From: SZUA-181 sp964601765
Lineage (GTDB): Bacteria > Pseudomonadota > Zetaproteobacteria > Mariprofundales > Mariprofundaceae
Length of the DNA: 55,845 nucleotides
Assembly (NCBI GenBank): GCA_964601765.1
Contig: CAZROR010000003.1
Span: 1 to 55,845 of the forward strand
Direction of reading: 5' to 3'
The notes under the pieces were generated by a model. It did not search any database, was not told where the DNA came from, and was given only the letters and a program-made list of their open reading frames with translations. The translations under genes and the position numbers were made by a program. Below, piece after piece: positions 36,409 to 44,675 of the stretch; within the stretch, counting starts at the first letter, position 1; the number at the start of each line of letters is the position of its first letter.

Positions 36409-37626
36409 ATGCAAACAGCAGGTATGGATGTTTTTTTTCTGACCATGGGTGCGGCCATGGTGCTGGCGATGCATGCCGGCTTTGCCTTTCTCGAGGCGGG
36501 CACGGTGCGCAAGAAAAATCAGGTGAACGCGCTCGTACGCGTGATATCCGACTTTGGCTTTTCAACTGTAGCCTATTTTTTCATTGGTTTTGCTGTTGCC
36601 TATGGCGTCAGCTTCCTCGCCCCGGTTCCCGAAATCATGAAAATCGGTGGCATCGACAATGACAATGGCTATGAGCTGGTACACTTTTTCTTTTTGCTGA
36701 CCTTTGCGGCAGCCGTACCGGCAATTATTTCTGGTGGTATTACCGAGCGCATACGCTTCTGGCCGAATGCACTGGCCACGGTTGTGCTTGTTGCGCTCAT
36801 CTACCCTTTCTTTGAAGGCCTGGTTTGGAACGGCAACTACGGTTATCAGAAATGGCTGGATGCAACATTTGGTGCGGAGTTTCATGATTTTGCCGGGTCT
36901 GTCGTTGTGCACGGCATGGGCGGTTTTCTGGCACTTGGCGCTGTGGTGATGCTCGGGTCGCGCAAAGGGCGGTATACGGAAGATGGGCAGATCAATGCCA
37001 TCCTTCCTTCGAACATTCCTTTTCTGGCGCTCGGCTCCTGGATTCTGTGTGTTGGATGGTTTGGATTTAACGTGATGAGTGCCGGTACGGCAGGTGCTGC
37101 ATCGGGACTTGTGGCTATCAATTCGCTGCTGGCCATGGTTGGTGGCATGCTGGCCGCACTCATCGCCGGCAGGAATGACCCAGGCTTTGTGCACAATGGC
37201 GCCCTGGCCGGGCTCGTGGCTATCTGCGCAGGATCCGATATCGTGCACCCTGTTGGTGCCCTGGTGATCGGAGCGGTGGCCGGCTGCGTGTTTGTTTACG
37301 GATTCACCTATCTGCAAAATGTGCTGAAGATTGATGACGTGCTGGGCGTGGTGCCGTTGCATGGCGTTTGTGGCGTCTGGGGCGGTGTTGCCGCTGGTAT
37401 TTTCGGGCTGGCATCGATGGGAGGTGCCGGTGGCGTGACCTTCATGGCCCAGCTTGTTGGTACGCTGACCGGGCTGGTTATCGCGCTGGTGGCCGGTTTT
37501 GCCGTATATGGCACGATTCGGGCCACACTCGGGCTGCGTCTGAGTGAAGAGGATGAGTATCAGGGTGCGGACCTGGCCATTCACCAGATTGCCGCCAACC
37601 CGGAAGAGGATATGGCACGGCATTGA
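36409..37626 (+). CDS. amtB: Ammonium transporter AmtB
   Basis: 405 residues from ATG 36409 (MQTAGMDVFFL). About 11 membrane helices. Typical segments are 'FFLTMGAAMVLAMHAGFAFLEAGTVRKKN', 'FAGSVVVHGMGGFLALGAVV' (first pore histidine), 'CVGWFGFNVMSAG' and 'GVVPLHGVCGVWGGVAAGIFG' (second pore histidine). It conducts ammonium/ammonia across the inner membrane and is gated by GlnK. The sigma-54 promoter upstream fits nitrogen-limited expression. nadE, glnK and glnA follow on the same strand. Confidence 0.96.
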   Translation: MQTAGMDVFFLTMGAAMVLAMHAGFAFLEAGTVRKKNQVNALVRVISDFGFSTVAYFFIGFAVAYGVSFLAPVPEIMKIGGIDNDNGYELVHFFFLLTFAAAVPAIISGGITERIRFWPNALATVVLVALIYPFFEGLVWNGNYGYQKWLDATFGAEFHDFAGSVVVHGMGGFLALGAVVMLGSRKGRYTEDGQINAILPSNIPFLALGSWILCVGWFGFNVMSAGTAGAASGLVAINSLLAMVGGMLAALIAGRNDPGFVHNGALAGLVAICAGSDIVHPVGALVIGAVAGCVFVYGFTYLQNVLKIDDVLGVVPLHGVCGVWGGVAAGIFGLASMGGAGGVTFMAQLVGTLTGLVIALVAGFAVYGTIRATLGLRLSEEDEYQGADLAIHQIAANPEEDMARH

Positions 37627-37669
37627 ACCGTGTTAGCCTGCTCTCTCCGTTTCCGATGGAGGCACAGGC

Positions 37670-39286
37670 TTGAAAATACTGCTGGCACAGGTGACACCCT
37701 ACGTAGGCGACATCGAGCATAACAGGCGCCTGGTGATGGAAGCGCTTGCACAGGCAAGAGACAACGGTTGCGATGTGACCGTGCTGCCTGAGCTTGTCAT
37801 CACCGGATACCCGCCGGAAGACCTGCTCTACCGTGAAGGGTTCATGTGTGCAGTGGAACACGCAGTTGATGCGCTGGTCCATGAGACTGATGGGATGACA
37901 CTGGTTTTTGGGCATCCGCGGCGCGCAGACGGTGGCCTGAAAAACAGTGCAACAATAGCCAGGAGTGGACGGGTTGTGGGTGTGTACGACAAGCAGGCGT
38001 TGCCGAACTATGGTGTTTTTGATGAGCACCGGTATTTCATCCCCGGCAAGGGCCGGGGGGTGTTTGAGGTGGATGGCTGGCATATCGGTGTCGGCATTTG
38101 TGAGGATTTGTGGAATGATGCCGTGGCCGCCAAAGCGGCGACTGAGGCGCATGATGTATTGCTGAACCTGAATGCCTCGCCATTTCACGTGGGCAAACAG
38201 GCCGAGCGCGAGGGCCTGATGGCCAGGCGGGCATGCCAGTTTTCAGCACCGGTGTTGTATGTGAACCCCGTTGGTGGCCAGGACGAGGTTGTGTTTGATG
38301 GTGGCAGTCATGCGGTTGCGGCTGAAGGTAAGCTGCTGGCTAGGGCCCCGTTGTTTGAGCCTGCCTGGCTGTGCGTTGATGTGGCTGCGGCTTGCGGAGA
38401 TGTAACGGACATGCCAGTACCCGTGGAGCAGATCAGGCGCGCACTGGTGCTTGGTGTGCACGATTATGTGCGGCGCAACGGTTGTACGCAGGCGCTGCTG
38501 GGACTCTCGGGCGGCATCGATTCGGCGGTGACGGCCGTGCTGGCCTGTGAGGCGTTGGGGCCTGAGAACGTTCTGGGGGTGATAATGCCCTCACGGTATT
38601 CGAGCAGCCATTCGGTTGCAGATGCCGAGGCGCTGGCCACCAATCTGGGCATGCAGGTGATTCAGCTACCGATCGAGGATGCTGTGCGGGCGGTTGAGTC
38701 GACACTGGCGGGGGTATTTGCCGAGTGGGGTCTGGCTACGCCGGATGTGACGGAGGAAAACGTGCAGGCTCGCATTCGGGGTCTGCTGCTGATGGCTGTC
38801 AGCAACAAGACGGGCCGCATGCTGTTGTCCACCGGCAACAAAAGCGAGATGGCTGTCGGCTATGCGACACTGTATGGTGATATGGCGGGCGGTTTCGCGG
38901 TATTGAAGGATGTGTATAAAACACAGGTATTTGAGTTGGCACGGCACCTGAACGCGAAAGGGGAGCGCGTGCCGCAAAACACGCTGGTTAAGCCACCATC
39001 GGCCGAGCTGCGGCCGAATCAGACGGATGCTGATTTGTTGCCGGAATATGCCGTGCTGGATGCAATTCTGGAGGCATACATCGAGCAGCAGCTTGGGCCG
39101 GAGCAGATTGCCGAACGGGGATTTGATTTGACAGTGGTCAGACATGTTGTCGGTATGCTGCATGCAGCGGAATACAAGAGACGGCAGGCCCCGCCGGGCG
39201 TGAAAATCACGCAAAAGGCCTTTGGTCGTGATCGGCGCTTCCCGATCACGCATGGGTTTAGGGAATGGGAGGCACAGGTATCTTGA
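37670..39286 (+). CDS. nadE: Glutamine-dependent NAD+ synthetase
   Basis: 538 residues from TTG 37670 behind GGAGG. The N-terminal nitrilase-type glutaminase has the Glu in 'LPELVITGYPPEDLL', the Lys in 'YDKQALPNYGVFDE' and the Cys in 'GVGICEDLW'. The C-terminal synthetase has the PPi loop 'LGLSGGIDSA' near 275 and 'STGNKSEMAVGYATLYGDM'. It amidates nicotinate adenine dinucleotide using glutamine nitrogen. Its place between amtB and glnK links NAD supply to nitrogen status; direct control of this NadE type by PII has been reported in other Proteobacteria. Confidence 0.96.
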   Translation: MKILLAQVTPYVGDIEHNRRLVMEALAQARDNGCDVTVLPELVITGYPPEDLLYREGFMCAVEHAVDALVHETDGMTLVFGHPRRADGGLKNSATIARSGRVVGVYDKQALPNYGVFDEHRYFIPGKGRGVFEVDGWHIGVGICEDLWNDAVAAKAATEAHDVLLNLNASPFHVGKQAEREGLMARRACQFSAPVLYVNPVGGQDEVVFDGGSHAVAAEGKLLARAPLFEPAWLCVDVAAACGDVTDMPVPVEQIRRALVLGVHDYVRRNGCTQALLGLSGGIDSAVTAVLACEALGPENVLGVIMPSRYSSSHSVADAEALATNLGMQVIQLPIEDAVRAVESTLAGVFAEWGLATPDVTEENVQARIRGLLLMAVSNKTGRMLLSTGNKSEMAVGYATLYGDMAGGFAVLKDVYKTQVFELARHLNAKGERVPQNTLVKPPSAELRPNQTDADLLPEYAVLDAILEAYIEQQLGPEQIAERGFDLTVVRHVVGMLHAAEYKRRQAPPGVKITQKAFGRDRRFPITHGFREWEAQVS

Positions 39287-39299
39287 ACAGGAGGATGCA

Positions 39300-39638
39300 A
39301 TGAAAAAAATCGAGGCTATCATCAAGCCGTTCAAGCTTGATGATGTGAAGGATGCCCTGGGCGAGATTGGCATTCATGGCATGACGGTGACCGAGGTGAA
39401 GGGATACGGCAGGCAGAAAGGCCATACCGAACTCTATCGCGGTGCCGAATATGTGGTGGACTTTTTGCCTAAGGTTAGAGTAGAAGCTGTTGTTGCCGAG
39501 GATCAGGTCGAAGCAGCGATCGAGGCAATAATCAAGGCGGCCCGCACCGAGAAAATCGGTGATGGCAAGATTTTTGTGCTGCCGGTGGAGCAGGCGGTCC
39601 GTATTCGCACCGGCGAGCGTGACCATGAGGCCATCTAA
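39300..39638 (+). CDS. glnK: Nitrogen regulatory PII protein
   Basis: 112 residues from ATG 39300 behind GGAGG. It senses ATP/ADP and 2-oxoglutarate, and when glutamine is low it is uridylylated on Y51, which is present in the T-loop 'GHTELYRGAEYVVDF'. 'MKKIEAIIKPFKLDDVK' and 'TVTEVKGYGRQKGH' are classic. The C-terminal signature 'EKIGDGKIFVLPVEQAVRIRTGE' is complete. Proximity to amtB favours GlnK; proximity to glnA favours GlnB, and sequence alone does not decide. Confidence 0.95.
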   Translation: MKKIEAIIKPFKLDDVKDALGEIGIHGMTVTEVKGYGRQKGHTELYRGAEYVVDFLPKVRVEAVVAEDQVEAAIEAIIKAARTEKIGDGKIFVLPVEQAVRIRTGERDHEAI

Positions 39639-39688
39639 CCGGATACATGGTTGGGATAATAAAATTTCACCTGGAAAAGGAGAGGATG

Positions 39689-41104
39689 ATGAGTGATTCA
39701 GTAAAAAAGGTTTTTGATATGGTGAAGGAGCATGAAGTCGAGTTTCTCGATCTTCGCTTCACTGACACGAAGGGGAAGTGGCAACATGTATCCTTCCCGA
39801 TCAGCCAGCTTTCAGAGGACAGCTTCGAAGAGGGGTTTGCCTTTGACGGCTCCTCGATTGCGGGCTGGTGCGATATCAACAACTCGGACATGGCTATCGT
39901 GCCGGACCCGGACAGTGCGCAGATCGACCCGTTTTTCGAGGCAAGCACGCTGGTGCTCACTGGATCCATTATTGACCCCGTGACCGGTCAGGATTACAGC
40001 CGCTGTCCGCGCAGCATTGCCAAGCGGGCGCTGGCCTATACAAAGTCCTGTGGCGCTGGTGATACGGTATTGTTTGGTCCGGAGGCCGAATTTTTCGTTT
40101 TCGACTCTGTCTACTTCCACAATGAAATGGGCAGCGCGGGCTATGAAATTGAGTCGCAGGAAGCCGCCTGGAACTCGGGCAAGCGCTATGAGGAGGGCAA
40201 CACAGGGCACAGGCCAAAGGTAAAGGGCGGTTATTTCCCCGTGCCGCCGGTTGACTCCCTGCAGGAGATCCGCAACGACATGGCTCTTGTCATGCAGGAT
40301 GTCGGTCTGGAGGTGGAATGTCACCATCACGAGGTGGCGACCTCGGGCCAGAATGAAATCAACTTCAGGTTCGGGCCGTTGATCGAGACGGCGGATCGTC
40401 TGCAGTGGTTCAAGTATGTGGTTCACAATGTGGCCGACGCACATGGCAAGACCGCCACGTTCATGCCGAAGCCCGTGTTCAATGACAATGGCACTGGCAT
40501 GCACACGCACCAGTCGCTCTGGAACGGGGACAAGAATGTGTTCGCTGGTGATAAGTATGCCGGGCTTTCACAGGAAGCCCTGTGGTATATCGGTGGCATC
40601 ATCAAGCATGCCAAGGCGCTGAATGCGTTCACGAATGCGAGCACGAACTCCTACAAGCGGCTGGTGCCGGGCTTCGAGGCGCCGGTGATGCTTGCCTATT
40701 CGAACCGCAACCGTTCGGCCTCGATCCGGATTCCGGTGGTCAATTCGGACAAGGCGAAGCGGATTGAGGTACGTTTCCCGGATTCATCCGGTAACCCGTA
40801 TCTTGCTTTCTCGGCTATGTTGATGGCGGGGCTCGATGGCATTGCCAACAAGATCGACCCCGGTGATCCGTCGGACAAGAATTTGTACGATCTGCCGCCG
40901 GAAGAGACTGAAAACCTGCCGACTGTTGCGGGTTCTCTTGAGGAGGCGCTCAATGCCCTGGATGCTGATCGCGACTTCCTCAAGGCAGGCGGTGTGATGG
41001 ATGACGATGCCATCGATGCCTACATTGGGCTGAAGATGGAAGAGGTGAACGAGCTGAAGCTGCGTCCGCATCCCATCGAGTTCGATCTGTACTACTCGGT
41101 CTGA
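39689..41104 (+). CDS. glnA: Glutamine synthetase type I
   Basis: 471 residues from ATG 39689 behind GGAGAGG; ATG 39686 one codon earlier is equally near. It condenses glutamate and ammonium with ATP. Visible are 'EFLDLRFTDTKGKWQHVSFP', the 'FDGSSIAGW' latch, 'GPEAEFFVFD', 'VECHHHEVATSGQNEINFRF', 'KPVFNDNGTGMHTHQSLW' and the adenylylation Tyr in 'NLYDLPPEE' (about 400), so activity control by GlnE is expected. It lies 50 bases after glnK. A strong terminator follows. Confidence 0.97.
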   Translation: MSDSVKKVFDMVKEHEVEFLDLRFTDTKGKWQHVSFPISQLSEDSFEEGFAFDGSSIAGWCDINNSDMAIVPDPDSAQIDPFFEASTLVLTGSIIDPVTGQDYSRCPRSIAKRALAYTKSCGAGDTVLFGPEAEFFVFDSVYFHNEMGSAGYEIESQEAAWNSGKRYEEGNTGHRPKVKGGYFPVPPVDSLQEIRNDMALVMQDVGLEVECHHHEVATSGQNEINFRFGPLIETADRLQWFKYVVHNVADAHGKTATFMPKPVFNDNGTGMHTHQSLWNGDKNVFAGDKYAGLSQEALWYIGGIIKHAKALNAFTNASTNSYKRLVPGFEAPVMLAYSNRNRSASIRIPVVNSDKAKRIEVRFPDSSGNPYLAFSAMLMAGLDGIANKIDPGDPSDKNLYDLPPEETENLPTVAGSLEEALNALDADRDFLKAGGVMDDDAIDAYIGLKMEEVNELKLRPHPIEFDLYYSV

Positions 41105-41127
41105 TTACGTCCGAGACTTCCCATGTC

Positions 41128-41160
41128 AGGGCCGCCCCGTCTGGGGCGGCCCTTTGCTTT
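41128..41160 (+). terminator. Rho-independent terminator after glnA
   Basis: An 11-bp perfect GC-rich stem, AGGGCCGCCCC with GGGGCGGCCCT, closes a GTCT loop and is followed by TTGCTTT. It lies 24 bases after the glnA stop and ends the nitrogen cluster. Confidence 0.92.
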
Positions 41161-41161
41161 G

Positions 41162-41189
41162 TTGAGAACGCCGGGGCTGATGATAGGAT
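41162..41189 (+). promoter_or_regulatory. Possible sigma-70 promoter for pepA
   Basis: TTGAGA (-35, 41162-41167) and TAGGAT (-10, 41184-41189) are 16 bases apart. An AT-rich leader of about 70 bases follows before ATG 41265. It sits right behind the glnA terminator. Confidence 0.35.
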
Positions 41190-41264
41190 TTAGATTTATG
41201 CGCAAAATTTACTTTTTTTATTATTTCCGCGATTTTCTCAATTTCAGCGGGGTTGGAGGCAATG

Positions 41265-42764
41265 ATGGTTGAGATTCATGTCAAGTCAGGTTCGGTGGTC
41301 AAGCAGCGCGGTGATGCTGTCGTTATTCCACTACTGGAAGGGCGCAAGCTCGGCGCATCCGGCAGGGCGGCTAATACCGCCAGCGGCCGGGCACTTACCG
41401 AATACCTGCGCAAGTTTGATCATTCCGGTGACTTCGGCGATATCGGCACCCTGTACCATGTGCCGGGAATGTTTGCACCACGGGTACTTTTGATTGGTGC
41501 GGGAAGCGAGAAAAAACTTGACTTGCACAAGCTGCGCAGGCTTGCCGCCAAGGTAGCACGCCATTTGCAAAAGGGAGGGGCGCGTGACGTATCGCTGTTT
41601 CTGAGCGAACTGTCTGTGCGCGGTGTGAGTGTGGCGGATAAGGTGCAGGCCTTGGCTGAGGGTGTCTGGCTGGGGCTGTACAGGTTCGAGCAATACAAAA
41701 CAGAAGAAAAGAAGAATCAACGCGAACTGCGCTCGGTGACCATCATGGTGGAATCCCGGCGCGACCTGGGGGCGGCGGAAGCGGCTGTAGCCAGTGCCAG
41801 AGGCGTTTGCCTGGGGACCAACTTTGCTCGTGATCTGGCCAACGAGCCCGGTAATGTCTGTACACCCGAATATCTTGGAGAGCAGTCTGCTGCCCTTGAG
41901 CATCCTAATCTCACGGTGACGGTCATGGACAAGAAGGCTATTGAAGCAGCTGGTTTTGCAGGGCTTTTGGCTGTAAATCAGGGTTCAGCCAAGGAGCCGA
42001 GGTTCATTGTGCTGGATTATCGGGGCGGCACAGCGGAAAGCGCACCCATTGCCCTGGTTGGCAAGGGGCTCACCTTTGATGCCGGTGGTATCTGCATCAA
42101 GCCGCCTGCTCAAATGGATGAAATGAAGTTCGATATGTGTGGGGCTGCAGCGGTTCTGGGTGTTTTTCGTGCGGTTTGTGCGCTTGACCTGCCGGTCAAT
42201 CTGCTCGGGGTGATTGCTTCCACGGAGAACCTGCTTGGTGCCTCAGCCTACAAGCCGGGGGATATCGTCAGATCTTATAAAGGGGTTACCATCGAGGTGG
42301 TTAACACCGATGCGGAGGGGCGGATTATCCTGGCCGATGCACTGGCCTATGCCGCCGAGCACAAACCAGGACAGATCATAGACTTTGCTACCCTGACCGG
42401 TGCCTGTGTGATTGCACTGGGAGCGGAGGCTTCAGGCCTGCTGGGCAACAATGATGCACTTCTCACGGCACTCGAGCGCTCGGGCAGACACACACATGAT
42501 CGGGCCTGGCGGCTGCCGATGTATGAGGAATACCAGGAACTGATCAAGAGCGAGATCGCCGATGTCAAGAATATCGGGGGTCGCGGCGCAGGAACGATTA
42601 CAGCGGCATGTTTTCTGTCACGCTTTGTGAATGACATTCCATGGGCGCATCTGGACATCGCCGGTACGGCTTGGAACATGAAGGGCACGGATATTTCTGT
42701 CAAGGGGGCGACTGGTGCCGGCGTGCGCCTGATGCTTGATTACCTGTCTGGCATCCGCGCATGA
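41265..42764 (+). CDS. pepA: Leucyl aminopeptidase (M17 family)
   Basis: 499 residues from ATG 41265 (MVEIHVKSGS), 5 bases after GGAGG; ATG 41262 is too near that site. A two-metal cytosolic aminopeptidase; in E. coli PepA also binds DNA in cer/Xer recombination and carAB control. The metal site shows 'VGKGLTFDAGGICIKP' and 'NTDAEGRIILADALAY', with 'MCGAAAVLG' and 'WAHLDIAGTAW' also kept. The N-terminal domain is divergent as usual. It opens the pepA-holC-valS block. Confidence 0.95.
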   Translation: MVEIHVKSGSVVKQRGDAVVIPLLEGRKLGASGRAANTASGRALTEYLRKFDHSGDFGDIGTLYHVPGMFAPRVLLIGAGSEKKLDLHKLRRLAAKVARHLQKGGARDVSLFLSELSVRGVSVADKVQALAEGVWLGLYRFEQYKTEEKKNQRELRSVTIMVESRRDLGAAEAAVASARGVCLGTNFARDLANEPGNVCTPEYLGEQSAALEHPNLTVTVMDKKAIEAAGFAGLLAVNQGSAKEPRFIVLDYRGGTAESAPIALVGKGLTFDAGGICIKPPAQMDEMKFDMCGAAAVLGVFRAVCALDLPVNLLGVIASTENLLGASAYKPGDIVRSYKGVTIEVVNTDAEGRIILADALAYAAEHKPGQIIDFATLTGACVIALGAEASGLLGNNDALLTALERSGRHTHDRAWRLPMYEEYQELIKSEIADVKNIGGRGAGTITAACFLSRFVNDIPWAHLDIAGTAWNMKGTDISVKGATGAGVRLMLDYLSGIRA

Positions 42765-42804
42765 TGGATGCGTATGGAGCAGGGCATTTCCTTCCGGGTA
42801 TGCC

Positions 42805-42810
42805 TATAAT
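42805..42810 (+). promoter_or_regulatory. Consensus -10 element (TATAAT) before the PAP2 gene
   Basis: A perfect TATAAT lies 36 bases before the TTG start at 42846, in the only gap between pepA and valS. The -35 region (about 42782-42787) is a poor match, so the promoter may need an activator. It would drive the PAP2-holC-popZ-like-valS genes. Confidence 0.4.
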
Positions 42811-42845
42811 CGGAAAGTTGATACTCCGGCCAGCGTGGTTGTGAC

Positions 42846-43535
42846 TTGACCGGTTTCGACCTTGCGATTTTCCAGCGCATCAACGGCGCTCACACACCTG
42901 CATTTGATGCCTTCTTTGGTGCGGTCAGCGGACTTGGCGATGGGCTGGTTGTCGCCGTGGTCTGTACGGGCGTGATGCTGTGGCGGTTTCGTCCGGGGCT
43001 TGCCGGCCTGCTTGCCTTCATTTTCTCAGGGCTGATTACCCAATTGTTGAAGCGGTTCGTAGATATACCTCGGCCTGCTGCCGTGCTTGAGCACGTGCAT
43101 GTGCTTGGTGACGTGTTGCGAGCGCACAGCTTTCCGTCCGGCCACGCCGCCTCACTGGGTGTATTGATTGTCCTTGCCGGATACCTGTTTGGCATCAGGG
43201 ACTGGCGCTGTTGGGGCTTCTCGGCCTTTGCTCTGTTGGCCGCCTATGGCCGTATCTACGGTGGCGTGCATTTCCCTCTGGATGTTTGTGCTGGCCTTGG
43301 CATCGGCATGGTCTGCATGTGGGCCATTTGGCATTGGCTTCAGGAGGTGCCGGGATGGGAATGGGAGAAATCGGACTGGGTGTGGAAGACCGTTGCCCTC
43401 CTGTTCATGGTGGAGGCTGCCATACTTGGGCTGGGCTACCGGATCCAGCCGGCAACGGCGCAGCCGCTGGCTTGGGTCGTGGCGCTGATTGCGCTGGTAT
43501 ATCTGCTCCGCACAAGGAGGCGACATGGATACTAA
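42846..43535 (+). CDS. PAP2-family membrane phosphatase
   Basis: 229 residues from TTG 42846. About six membrane helices. The three phosphatase motifs are present: 'KRFVDIPRP', 'SFPSGHAAS' and 'YGRIYGGVHFPLDV'. Relatives dephosphorylate undecaprenyl pyrophosphate, phosphatidylglycerol phosphate or phosphatidate. Those found near envelope genes are often lipid-carrier phosphatases, but the substrate here is unknown. The last 11 bases overlap holC. This gene is an extra member in the pepA-holC-valS order. Confidence 0.88.
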   Translation: MTGFDLAIFQRINGAHTPAFDAFFGAVSGLGDGLVVAVVCTGVMLWRFRPGLAGLLAFIFSGLITQLLKRFVDIPRPAAVLEHVHVLGDVLRAHSFPSGHAASLGVLIVLAGYLFGIRDWRCWGFSAFALLAAYGRIYGGVHFPLDVCAGLGIGMVCMWAIWHWLQEVPGWEWEKSDWVWKTVALLFMVEAAILGLGYRIQPATAQPLAWVVALIALVYLLRTRRRHGY

Positions 43536-43971
43536 GGTGTATTTCGGGCGGCTGGATCGGCCAGACCGCGTGGAAGGTATTGCTGCACTTCTGTTACGCC
43601 GAGGCCGGCTGGAACCACATGTGCTCGTGTTGTGCCCGGATGCCACGTTTATGGCTGCGCTGAACGAACGCCTGTGGACCATTCATCCGGAGTCGTTTCT
43701 CGCCCATGGAGTGGCCTGTGAGGATGTGGCGGCCAACGCCGAACAGCCTATCTTGCTTGCGACCGGCATTGTACGTGACAACAAGGCTGTGGTGCTCATC
43801 AATGGTGGCACTGAGGTGCCGCCCGATCTTTCCGGTTTTGCGCATATCGTGGATTTTGTGGATGGCTGGGATGAAGGACTGAAACAGGCGGCAAGAGAGC
43901 GCTTCCGTACCTATCGTCAGCTCGGCATGGAGCCAGAGTACCTTGGTGCCAAAGGCGGGGAAAACAAATAA
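43525..43971 (+). CDS. holC: DNA polymerase III chi subunit
   Basis: 148 residues from ATG 43525 behind AAGGAGG. It links the clamp loader to single-strand binding protein. 'MDTKVYFGRLDRPDRVEGIAALLLRRGRL', 'HVLVLCPDATFMAALNERLWT', 'FLAHGV' and 'FAHIVDFVDGWDEGLKQAARERFRTYRQLG' follow the chi fold. Its position between pepA and valS matches E. coli. The gene for the partner psi subunit is not seen. Confidence 0.92.
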   Translation: MDTKVYFGRLDRPDRVEGIAALLLRRGRLEPHVLVLCPDATFMAALNERLWTIHPESFLAHGVACEDVAANAEQPILLATGIVRDNKAVVLINGGTEVPPDLSGFAHIVDFVDGWDEGLKQAARERFRTYRQLGMEPEYLGAKGGENK

Positions 43972-44008
43972 CCTTGGCCGGGATGCCTGGCTGCCGTATC
44001 ATGCGTTG

Positions 44009-44656
44009 ATGCCAAAAGAAGACGATATCGAGCATATTCTGAACAGTCTCGACCATTTGTTGCGAGAAGGCTTCGATGATGGCGAGAAAAGGCCCGCCGA
44101 GAAGCAGGAAACCGAGGAAATGCTGCCGGACATGGATGCTGGCGACAGCGACGTTGAGGAAGAGATCGAGGTCGAGCCTGTAACGGATCAGAAACCGCAG
44201 CCGGGAGAGCTGGTTCAGCGTGCAGCACCCGATACGTCGGATGGTGAGGGTGAAGAAGGCGAGATATTTGATGAATCTGCTGCGGCTGATGCACCTCCTG
44301 ATATCTCCGAGGCCGGCCCACGCCGACTCCTGCTTTCCGAGGATATGCTGGATGAGGATCTGTCATCCGAACAGTCGGCGCCTGCATCGGCGGAAGAGGT
44401 GCCGGAAGAGTCGGATATCCAGTCGCCAGAAACCGAACAGGCGGACGCAGCCTGGCTGGAAAAACACGGGCGCAAGACAGCGTCCGGCGCCAGGACTGCA
44501 CTTGTGCTGCAGGATGAGCAGGCAAGGGCCGACCTGGCACAACGGGTTTCAGCAGATGTTGCCGCCCGGCTGGCGGAGCAGATCCCCCTGCTTGTCGAGG
44601 AAAGCCTGATGGAGCGCCTGGCCGAGCTGGACCCGGGTCACAACCAGCCAATATAA
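44009..44656 (+). CDS. PopZ-like (DUF2497-like) acidic protein
   Basis: 215 residues, highly acidic. The N-terminal helix 'DDIEHILNSLDHLLREG' resembles the PopZ/DUF2497 start (pattern I-E-x-I-L-x-S-I/L-x-x-I/L-I/L). A Glu/Asp/Pro-rich, probably disordered linker follows (about 22-140), then a C-terminal helical end with 'LAEQIPLLVEESLMERLAEL', which fits the PopZ oligomerisation helices (L-x-x-x-I/L-P-x-I/L-V-E). In Alphaproteobacteria popZ lies directly before valS, as here: valS starts 20 bases on. PopZ forms a polar hub that anchors chromosome origins. The ATG at 44009 is chosen by this match; GTG 43943 would overlap holC. Assignment rests on weak motifs and synteny. Confidence 0.6.
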   Translation: MPKEDDIEHILNSLDHLLREGFDDGEKRPAEKQETEEMLPDMDAGDSDVEEEIEVEPVTDQKPQPGELVQRAAPDTSDGEGEEGEIFDESAAADAPPDISEAGPRRLLLSEDMLDEDLSSEQSAPASAEEVPEESDIQSPETEQADAAWLEKHGRKTASGARTALVLQDEQARADLAQRVSADVAARLAEQIPLLVEESLMERLAELDPGHNQPI

Positions 44657-44675
44657 GTAAACCGGAAACATTCTC

